DNA from: Neobacillus kokaensis
Lineage (GTDB): Bacteria; Bacillota; Bacilli; Bacillales; Cytobacillaceae
Reading direction: 5' to 3'
DNA length: 64,000 bases
NCBI RefSeq assembly: GCF_014656545.1
Contig: NZ_BNDS01000011.1
Coordinates: forward strand, 62,001-126,000
Shown: in pieces, positions 1-6,143 of the stretch
Layout of the letters: every line of letters starts with the position of its first letter
Numbering within the stretch: position 1 is the first letter of the stretch
Made by a program: the position numbers and the translations under genes
Notes under the pieces: generated by a model
What the model was told of the DNA's origin: nothing
Databases searched by the model: none
The model's input: only the letters and a program-made list of their open reading frames with translations

Positions 1-1
1 A

Positions 2-73
2 AAAGAAACACGAGTTAAACCAAACGAGCAAGAAGAAGCCATTATTAAAGAAGCAGCACAAAATTTTTATTAA
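2..73 (+). CDS. C-terminal tail of an unidentified protein (cut by window edge)
   Basis: An open frame runs from the window edge to a TAA at 71-73 and encodes 23 residues rich in Lys, Glu and Gln, ending in QNFY. It is followed about 30 bases later by a strong intrinsic terminator, which supports it being the real end of a transcribed gene. Too little is present to identify the product. Confidence 0.55.
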   Translation, partial: KETRVKPNEQEEAIIKEAAQNFY

Positions 74-103
74 AATAATTTTTCATCCTATTTATTAACT
101 CCT

Positions 104-158
104 ACATGTACTGAAAATCCTTTTTAGTCAATTAAGGATCCTTCAGTACATGTTTTTT
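104..158 (+). terminator. Intrinsic terminator after the left-edge gene
   Basis: Inverted repeat: an arm starting ACATGTACTGAAAATCC (104-120) pairs with GGATCCTTCAGTACATGT (136-152), followed by a run of seven T. It closes the truncated gene at the left edge and separates it from the IclR-type gene. Confidence 0.85.
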
Positions 159-259
159 TATCGATGACTACACAGGAAACTATTTATTGCTTAGAATATT
201 TATATATACTAATATTAAAAATAGTCCAGTCTTTATCATTTGTAAAAGGAGATTTCATC

Positions 260-1018
260 ATGGATACAGAAATGAGCGGACATGGTATTCAATCATTAGA
301 GCTCGGGATTCAGATTCTAAAAAAAATCGCTGAAGAGAATACCCCACTTTCAATAACTGAAATTTCCGAACTCTGTGAGATATCAAAAAGTAAATTGCAT
401 CGATACTTAACCAGTTTATACCGTACTGGATTTCTTCAAAGAAATGAATCTCTGCAATACTTTATTGGACCTGCTTTAATTCAAATTGGAAATAATGCGG
501 TTGGACCATCCGATATTAAAGATATTGCACGGCCGACATTAATCAAATTACGGGAAATGTTCAATGAAACCGTGTTCCTGTCGATTTGGGGTGGAAATGG
601 GCCCTATCCGATTGAAATCGAAGAGAGCAGACGGGCGATAAATATCGGGATTCAAGTCGGGAGTAAAACAAGTATGGTTTTAACCACATCAGGGCGACTG
701 TTCGCAGCTTATTTGCCTGAACAAGAAACTAGCTATTATTTACATAAAGAACTTCTTGAGCATCGTTTAAGTATTGATGACTTTCAAAAGGAACTTTCAG
801 CTATTAAGGATACAGGTTATTCTGTTACAGAAGAATCGTTAATTCCAGGCATTGTGGCCGTTGGATGCCCTGTATTTGGAAAGGATGGAAAAATCACCGC
901 AACCATCTCGATCGTCGGGATAAAGGGCATATTGGATTTATCCAGCCAATCTGAATTAATAAAATTCCTTAAAAATGAATGTATGGAATTGAGTCATCTG
1001 TTGCGCTCCAAGCATTAG
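260..1018 (+). CDS. IclR-family transcriptional regulator
   Basis: This 252-residue protein has the IclR layout. An N-terminal winged helix-turn-helix covers about residues 8-70 (ITEISELCEISKSKLHRYL is the recognition region), and a C-terminal effector domain (about 80-250) contains the GRLFAAYLP and VGCPVFG stretches typical of the family. I chose the ATG at 260 because AAAGGAG lies just upstream and the family starts close to the HTH; an in-frame start at 164 would add 32 hydrophobic residues overlapping the AT-rich leader. It is monocistronic, between two terminators. It converges on the GntR gene, so its target may lie outside the window or be the nearby catabolic operon; the effector is unknown. 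Confidence 0.88.
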   Translation: MDTEMSGHGIQSLELGIQILKKIAEENTPLSITEISELCEISKSKLHRYLTSLYRTGFLQRNESLQYFIGPALIQIGNNAVGPSDIKDIARPTLIKLREMFNETVFLSIWGGNGPYPIEIEESRRAINIGIQVGSKTSMVLTTSGRLFAAYLPEQETSYYLHKELLEHRLSIDDFQKELSAIKDTGYSVTEESLIPGIVAVGCPVFGKDGKITATISIVGIKGILDLSSQSELIKFLKNECMELSHLLRSKH

Positions 1019-1022
1019 AAAG

Positions 1023-1057
1023 AAAAAAACTCCTCTATGCTGAAGAGGAGTTTTTTT
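1023..1057. terminator. Bidirectional intrinsic terminator between IclR and GntR genes
   Basis: A-run, then AACTCCTCT pairing with AGAGGAGTT, then a T-run. Because it has A's on one side and T's on the other it can stop transcription from both converging regulator genes. Confidence 0.9.
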
Positions 1058-1771
1058 CTATGTCATGATTGCATCTTTATTTTCAAAGATCCTTTCATTG
1101 GACTCTTTTGCCGCTTTCAGCATCATTTTTACAGAATCCCAAATATGTTCTTGGATTCTCAATCGAGCGAGCTGCGGATCTCTCGTTTTAATTGCATATA
1201 AAATCAACCGATGCTGTCTTAATGTCTCGTCGAACCGACCTTTATTATTTTTCAAGGAAATGATTCGTATTAAATCAATACTTGCACGAATCTGGCTTAC
1301 GGCATTCTTAAGGGCATGATTGCCGCTTACCTCTATAATTAAGTCATGAAAATCATTATTTAACTTTAGAAACTCTGAATCTTGAATACCACTGTTTTCT
1401 TCCATTTTTCTTTCAATCATATGTAGAAGTTCATCCATTTTTTGAAACTGATCATGTGTACCCCGTTTCGCTGCTAACTCTGCTGCTAACCCTTCTAATT
1501 CAACCCTAAGTTCATAAATATCCTCTATTTCTTTTGTGGAAAGATGCTTAACCCGAACACCGTGATGGGGAACAGCCTCCAATAAACGTTCCTGGGTCAA
1601 CATTTTTAACGCTTCCCGGATTGGTGTACTGCTGACTCCGAGCATTTCTTTGATTTGCCTTTCACGTATCCATTCCCCCGGCTGAAAAGCCCCGGTAACG
1701 ATGAGACTGTATAAATGTTTATACACAGCCATTGATGTTGTTTCCTTCTGAAGCTTTTGGAATGTATCCAA
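1058..1771 (-). CDS. GntR-family (FadR/FCD type) regulator
   Basis: 237 residues. The N-terminal winged HTH (about 12-75) contains VTGAFQPGEWIRERQIKEML and SSTPIREALKMLTQERLL, classic GntR signatures. The C-terminal all-helical FCD domain (about 80-215) contributes the expected metal or ligand His/Asp positions: NNDFHDLIIEVSGN, LRQHRLILYAI and RIQEHI. FCD regulators usually sense small organic acids. The start at 1771 has a GGAGGG site upstream. It lies directly downstream of the nicotinate-like operon on the same strand but behind a terminator, so it probably has its own promoter in 1772-1808. Control of the upstream catabolic operon is a reasonable inference, not shown. Confidence 0.88.
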   Translation of the reverse strand: MDTFQKLQKETTSMAVYKHLYSLIVTGAFQPGEWIRERQIKEMLGVSSTPIREALKMLTQERLLEAVPHHGVRVKHLSTKEIEDIYELRVELEGLAAELAAKRGTHDQFQKMDELLHMIERKMEENSGIQDSEFLKLNNDFHDLIIEVSGNHALKNAVSQIRASIDLIRIISLKNNKGRFDETLRQHRLILYAIKTRDPQLARLRIQEHIWDSVKMMLKAAKESNERIFENKDAIMT

Positions 1772-1808
1772 GTTATCCCTCCATTCCTAACGATTTTGAT
1801 CAAAATAT

Positions 1809-1849
1809 AAAAAAGGAAGACAAGAGCGGCCTTCTCCCCCGTCTTCCTC
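1809..1849 (-). terminator. Terminator of the N-heteroaromatic catabolic operon
   Basis: Read on the minus strand, AGGAAGAC pairs with GTCTTCCT across a G/C-rich loop and is followed by TTTTTTAT. It lies just after the cysteine hydrolase gene and before the GntR gene. Confidence 0.85.
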
Positions 1850-1874
1850 TTATTTAACTATTCATATTTAAACA

Positions 1875-2576
1875 TTATAAGTGGATTTTTAATCCTTGTA
1901 TTTCCTTAATCACTTCTTCTACTGGGACGACATCGGCATATTTCTGTTGCATATCAAACAGATTAATAGCATGGGAGGTAATGCCGCGGTCAAACGCGCA
2001 TTCTTCTGGGACCACTACACGATAATTATGAGAGAAGGCATCTACTACCGTTGCCCGCACACAACCACTCGTGGTACAGCCTGTTACAATTACCGTATCC
2101 ACTTGATTGGCTGTTAAGTAAGACACTAAAGGAGTACCATAGAATGCGCTTGGCTTCTTCTTAGAAATAACAATCTCGCCTTTTTGAGGCTTCAGCTCTT
2201 CTACCACTTGGGTGCCCTTTTCCCCTTCTAACAGTGATGGGTGATCAAAGATATTTCCCTTAATGGCAACTCGGTCGTTCGAGGATGTTTTACTTCCCTC
2301 AATGATGGTAAAGTAGACAGGAATGTCCGCTTCTCTCGCCGTTTCCAATAGATTTTTAATATGGGGAATCGCCCTCCAGCTGCTTTCCCCGCAGCTTGTA
2401 GGATATTGTTTAATTGATTCCTCAATATTTTCAAATTTGTCACCCGTAAATCCGTATTGGACGTCTACGATAACAAGTGCCGGTTTTTGTCCTATTCCCA
2501 TCTTACTTCCTAATCCGGCTTTCTTATAAACCTGTTGATCCCGTTCATCCAAATATTGTTCCCATATTCGGCTCAT
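1875..2576 (-). CDS. Isochorismatase-like cysteine hydrolase, probable maleamate amidohydrolase
   Basis: 233 residues of the isochorismatase/N-carbamoylsarcosine amidase superfamily. The catalytic triad can be placed at Asp38 (VIVDVQYGF), Lys141 (KKKPSAF) and nucleophile Cys172 (TGCTTSGCVRATVVDA). The GCTTSGCVRAT block and the roughly 35-residue N-terminal lead-in match the N-carbamoylsarcosine amidase/maleamate amidase branch better than nicotinamidase. Such enzymes hydrolyse a terminal amide to acid plus ammonia. Next to a maleate-isomerase-like gene the likely reaction is maleamate to maleate, the NicF step of nicotinate breakdown. It is the last gene of the operon, 12 bases after the DsrE gene, with its own AAGGAGAG site. 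The family is firm; the substrate is inferred from context. Confidence 0.8.
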   Translation of the reverse strand: MSRIWEQYLDERDQQVYKKAGLGSKMGIGQKPALVIVDVQYGFTGDKFENIEESIKQYPTSCGESSWRAIPHIKNLLETAREADIPVYFTIIEGSKTSSNDRVAIKGNIFDHPSLLEGEKGTQVVEELKPQKGEIVISKKKPSAFYGTPLVSYLTANQVDTVIVTGCTTSGCVRATVVDAFSHNYRVVVPEECAFDRGITSHAINLFDMQQKYADVVPVEEVIKEIQGLKIHL

Positions 2577-2588
2577 TCTGTTCTCTCC

Positions 2589-2960
2589 TTATCCATACGT
2601 AATCACACGGTCATGGTCCACTGTGAGCTGGACTAGTACATTTGGCTCTGCCAATTCTACTTTTTTCCCGTCCAATTCTTTTTCCGTCATTCCCCGGGCA
2701 CCGCATGAAATCCTTGATAAATAGATATCGCCGCCGCCTGAAACAATCTGATCGTAGGACTCCCGTAAAGACGTAACTCCATCACCAATACCAATTACAC
2801 TATCCAACACATCATCGCGCAGCAGCTGTACCGCGCTTCCTGCCAAAAACATAGAAACCTTGTGACCTTCCTTCACTGCGGTTTTTGCAATTAAAAATGC
2901 CCGGTCTGCCTGGGTTGGTGCCTCAGGACCATGGGTCAAATGTATAAGGATTTTAGCCAT
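2589..2960 (-). CDS. DsrE/DsrF-family small protein
   Basis: 123 residues with a DsrE-like alpha/beta fold. It starts with a hydrophobic strand (KILIHLTHGPE), then a helix with AFLIAKTAVKEGHKVSMFLAG, then the GDGVTSLRESYDQIVSGGGDIYL segment and one conserved-position cysteine, Cys86 (SRISCGARG). DsrE relatives carry sulfur on such a cysteine or act as peroxiredoxin-like accessory proteins. Here it sits between the maleate-isomerase and amidohydrolase genes, with AGGAGGAAT upstream. Possible roles are sulfur delivery for the sulfurated molybdenum cofactor of the hydroxylases in the same operon, or an accessory role in ring cleavage. Neither is shown by the sequence. Confidence 0.75.
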   Translation of the reverse strand: MAKILIHLTHGPEAPTQADRAFLIAKTAVKEGHKVSMFLAGSAVQLLRDDVLDSVIGIGDGVTSLRESYDQIVSGGGDIYLSRISCGARGMTEKELDGKKVELAEPNVLVQLTVDHDRVITYG

Positions 2961-2987
2961 TTATTTATTCCTCCTGTTAATGATTCG

Positions 2988-3782
2988 TTAGACAATAGAA
3001 CTGCTTTTATCCAATTGTTGTTTTGCGTAGAACTCTTCTGATAAAAGATAACCGGCATTTGGAACAACTGGTTTCAAATCTAAACTAGTTAATAGTTTGT
3101 AGACCGTCGAGGTTGCTGCGGAAAGAACCGGTACGTTCAGCTTTTCCTGAACCTTTTGAATCGCAGGCAATGACTGCATTTGTACACACGCAGACAATAC
3201 AACAGCATCCGCATTTGTAATATTTAAGTTATCCACAATATTTATTAAGTTTAATGGATCAAGCCTTCCTACTGCTAAATTATCGGATACTTCTAAGCTA
3301 ATAGAATCTACTACTTGAATTCCGGCAGACTCGATATAATCGACAACCATTTTCGTTAACGGCTTCATATATGGAGTAACAATAGCCACTTTCTTTGCAT
3401 TTATCGCCTGGATTCCATCAATTAAAGCCCCAGCACTGCTGATCACTGGCACATCCGTTCCGTTTTCTTTCGCAATCCCAGAAAGCCTGTTTTCAGACAA
3501 ACAATGATAACCGGCACCCTGAGACATAATCGCTACCAGGCAGGCATAGGCAAGGGCATCACAGCGTGCATCCGACAGCTCCAATGCACAGCGGTCGCTT
3601 TCTGTATCCATCTTGGCTAATTCTTCCTTGGTGACATGCATCATGCGCATCCTGCTGGAATGAAATGTAAATGTTTCTTCCGGGATTATTTGCTGACGTG
3701 CCTGCAGCATTGCAGGAATTTCTCTTTCCATTGTGGTATTTGAACTTGGGACAATCAGCCCAAGGCGGTAATCCTTTTTCAT
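2988..3782 (-). CDS. Maleate cis-trans isomerase (Asp/Glu racemase superfamily)
   Basis: 264 residues. The N-terminal GLIVPSSNTTMEREIP is the signature of maleate isomerase and related arylmalonate decarboxylases. Two cysteines, Cys81 (YACLVAIMSQG) and Cys199 (VLSACVQMQ), are 118 residues apart, the same spacing as the two catalytic cysteines I recall for characterised maleate isomerase (76 and 194). The expected reaction is maleate to fumarate, feeding the TCA cycle, which is the last step of nicotinate breakdown. A GGAGGTTG site precedes the ATG. Arylmalonate decarboxylase or another decarboxylating relative is the main alternative, but those usually lack one of the cysteines. Confidence 0.82.
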   Translation of the reverse strand: MKKDYRLGLIVPSSNTTMEREIPAMLQARQQIIPEETFTFHSSRMRMMHVTKEELAKMDTESDRCALELSDARCDALAYACLVAIMSQGAGYHCLSENRLSGIAKENGTDVPVISSAGALIDGIQAINAKKVAIVTPYMKPLTKMVVDYIESAGIQVVDSISLEVSDNLAVGRLDPLNLINIVDNLNITNADAVVLSACVQMQSLPAIQKVQEKLNVPVLSAATSTVYKLLTSLDLKPVVPNAGYLLSEEFYAKQQLDKSSSIV

Positions 3783-3810
3783 GATTCAACCTCCAATTTC
3801 TTTTTTAAAA

Positions 3811-4674
3811 TTATGGTGATGTAACGCCTTCCTCTGCTGCTGGGTTTAAGCGATTTTCATCAGCTGGCGGTACAAATTTCCACGTAATGCGTTCATACTC
3901 TGCTTTTTCCATCGCCCTATAGACATCATCATGAGAGTCGTATTCGATATCAGGAATTTTACGCAGCACAACCGTCGTTTCGACTTCACCGGCAAAAGGA
4001 AATGGTTCAACCACAACAGTTCCGTTGCCCTGTCCCTGAACTGTAATCATCCTTCCTTTGCTTTCTAGCGTTTCACGAACCGGTCCCATCACTAATTTAT
4101 TGGTCGTTTCTGGCTTATGCATCGATACATATTGCGATAAACGATCCATAAATTGAACGATCTCATAGTTCATCCACAGATTATTTTCAAAGTTGTTTCT
4201 TGGACCTGATTTTTTCCACAAGTCCATCTTTAATTCGACCCATTCCTTTTGCATGTTGATAATCGTTTCATCAATTTTAGGCGCTAACTCCGCAGGAATT
4301 TTAAACGTAAAGGAAGGGTCATAGCCGAAGCGGCTTGTATATAAGCCCATCCAATGCATCCCAACCAAAAGCCCTGCATATGGGTCTTCTTCTTTTACCT
4401 TTTCATAGCCCCTGCCATAAAAGTCAACATGCTGTAAAAGGTTAACACTTAAGAATGGAACTGGCTGACGTGTTTCTTCATTAAATAGCACTTTTTCATC
4501 AGACTCCACCCAGCCGATGTCGTGTTTCTCAACTGCCAGGCAGAGTGATTCAAAAAAGTCCGGGGTGTTAAATTGCTCATTTCCCCAATGCCTCGCCACT
4601 TCACCGGCCTGGATTGAATGATCGTATTGATTGACAATATATAAATATCCATCATCATGTTTTGTAATAAACAT
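3811..4674 (-). CDS. DUF3891-family protein, possible HD-domain metal enzyme
   Basis: 287 residues. I recognise DUF3891 from its N-terminal MFITKHDDGYLYIVNQYDHS and the HDIGW motif. The function is not known to me. Read as an HD-type metal site, His19 (QYDHSIQAG), the His51-Asp52 pair (EKHDIGWVE), His82 (QHVDFYGRG), His107 (GMHWMGLYTSRFG) and Asp177 (FMDRLSQY) fall in the order H-HD-H-H-D seen in diiron HD-domain enzymes such as MIOX and PhnZ. The C-terminal 90 residues look like a beta-rich extension (VVVEPFPFAGEVETTVVLR). It sits between the flavin monooxygenase and maleate isomerase genes, where a ring-opening step would be needed. No signal peptide. The oxygenase role is a hypothesis from residue pattern and gene order. 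Confidence 0.72.
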   Translation of the reverse strand: MFITKHDDGYLYIVNQYDHSIQAGEVARHWGNEQFNTPDFFESLCLAVEKHDIGWVESDEKVLFNEETRQPVPFLSVNLLQHVDFYGRGYEKVKEEDPYAGLLVGMHWMGLYTSRFGYDPSFTFKIPAELAPKIDETIINMQKEWVELKMDLWKKSGPRNNFENNLWMNYEIVQFMDRLSQYVSMHKPETTNKLVMGPVRETLESKGRMITVQGQGNGTVVVEPFPFAGEVETTVVLRKIPDIEYDSHDDVYRAMEKAEYERITWKFVPPADENRLNPAAEEGVTSP

Positions 4675-4701
4675 TCCTTACCACTCCTTTTATACGAGAG
4701 T

Positions 4702-4748
4702 GTTAGATTACTTGGAGGTTCCTCTATGCTGCCATCTAGTAATCTAAC
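4702..4748 (-). repeat. Intergenic hairpin between flavin monooxygenase and DUF3891 genes
   Basis: Perfect 11-base inverted repeat: AGTAATCTAAC (4738-4748) and GTTAGATTACT (4702-4712), enclosing a smaller GAGG/CCTC stem. On the transcribed strand it is followed by ACTCTCGTATAA rather than a T-run, so it does not look like a normal terminator. It may be an mRNA processing or stability element that sets different expression of upstream and downstream genes. Confidence 0.6.
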
Positions 4749-4759
4749 CTCACGGCACT

Positions 4760-6064
4760 TTAAGCTATGCTATGTTCGGGACTATTACTACCCGCTTTCT
4801 CATCTTGAAAAATAAATGCCTCATCAATATCCAGTGGTTTTTCTCTCGTAAATAAATCCTTATAAACCTGTGTCACGTCCGGTAATTTAGTTGCAACACC
4901 AAACATTAGCGGTGCTAATTCTTTCTTAATTGGCTGTCTTGTTAAAAACTTCTCCAATGTTAATTGAAGATTTTGAATCAATTTCACCTCTTCGTGGCGT
5001 CTTCTTTGGACTTGTTTCAGTGTTCCAAGTGATAAATCATTATTCTTAAAGCCTTTGTAAAGAACATCTGCCGTTATGACGGCTGTTCCCATTGCCAACG
5101 TACTTCCCACTGCTCCCCAAGGGGTTACACAATGGGCCGCATCCCCAATCAAGAGAAGTCCGTCTTTTGCCCATTCCCTGACATAGCGCATTCTGCACAG
5201 CAGCAATACAAAGGATTTGAAGTCGTTTACTTGCTCAAAATAGTCTGCAAGAATCGGCATATCTTCAAGGATTTTCCCCTTGAATGCTTCTATGCCTTCC
5301 TTCTTGATTTTCTGATACTCGCCTTTTGTCAAAGATATTCCGCACTGAATATATCCGCCAAGCTTCGGTAAGAATAAATAGTTATAGTTTTTTTGAAAAT
5401 AGAAATGATAAATATTATAGTCCCAATTTTCAGGCTTCTCAAAGGAGAACCAGAGCAGGTCATTGTCGTGATATTCAAGATCCAGCTCGAAATCACCTAA
5501 TTTTTCAATCGTTGAATTTCTTCCGTCAACACCCACCGTAACACGGGTATTGATGATCCATTCACCTTCATTGACAGGATTGTCAAAGTTAATTTGGTCC
5601 CCGTGCTTAACCTGCGCCTCAACACCAACCACTTTTTCCCCGTCTTTTAACAGGTCCTTCACCTTTGTATTGAATAATAATTTAAAATTCGGAAATTGCT
5701 TTGCTTTATCAAGCAAGGCAGCAAGAAGTGTTGGCTGGGTCAGTCTCGCACAATAACTTTCTTCATCAATGAGGGTATTAAATTTAAGGTTCATAATTGC
5801 CTTATGGTCATGAAAAACTGTTACTTCTGGAATTTTGACATGGTCTAGAGATTCAATAAAATCAAGTAAATTCAATTGTTTCATCAGCTGCACAAAACGA
5901 GGCTGAGTAATTTCACCACGATACTCTCTATGAAAATCTTGATTTTGTTCCAGGACAATTATTTCTAATCCCTGTTTGGCCAATAGGAGACCTAATAACA
6001 TTCCAGCTGGTCCTGCTCCGACGATACATACATCCGAATTCAGGACATTTCTTCTAATCTCCAT
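4760..6064 (-). CDS. FAD-dependent aromatic-ring monooxygenase
   Basis: 434 residues of the class A (PHBH/UbiH-like) flavoprotein hydroxylases. The dinucleotide-binding GxGxxG is in CIVGAGPAGMLLG (about 13-25), the conserved second region is TVGVDGRNSTIEKLG, and the FAD ribityl motif is LLIGDAAHCVTPWGAVGS (about 304-321). Such enzymes add a hydroxyl to an electron-rich ring using NAD(P)H and oxygen, sometimes with decarboxylation. In this operon it would act after the molybdenum hydroxylases, for example converting 2,6-dihydroxynicotinate to 2,3,6-trihydroxypyridine as proposed for Bacillus niacini. The reaction is inferred; the family is clear. An AAAGGTGGG site precedes the ATG. Confidence 0.82.
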   Translation of the reverse strand: MEIRRNVLNSDVCIVGAGPAGMLLGLLLAKQGLEIIVLEQNQDFHREYRGEITQPRFVQLMKQLNLLDFIESLDHVKIPEVTVFHDHKAIMNLKFNTLIDEESYCARLTQPTLLAALLDKAKQFPNFKLLFNTKVKDLLKDGEKVVGVEAQVKHGDQINFDNPVNEGEWIINTRVTVGVDGRNSTIEKLGDFELDLEYHDNDLLWFSFEKPENWDYNIYHFYFQKNYNYLFLPKLGGYIQCGISLTKGEYQKIKKEGIEAFKGKILEDMPILADYFEQVNDFKSFVLLLCRMRYVREWAKDGLLLIGDAAHCVTPWGAVGSTLAMGTAVITADVLYKGFKNNDLSLGTLKQVQRRRHEEVKLIQNLQLTLEKFLTRQPIKKELAPLMFGVATKLPDVTQVYKDLFTREKPLDIDEAFIFQDEKAGSNSPEHSIA

Positions 6065-6143
6065 TACGATCCCACCTTTTTTCTTATTAAATTTGACCCA
6101 ATTCCATTCCCCGAAAAGGTATTGGGTAGCGTCTCCATATTCA

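Noticed and set aside
3811..4674. DUF3891 protein as an ordinary HD-domain nucleotide phosphohydrolase
   Set aside because: Not excluded, but the operon has no nucleotide context and the ligand pattern fits oxygenase-type HD enzymes at least as well; kept as the alternative.
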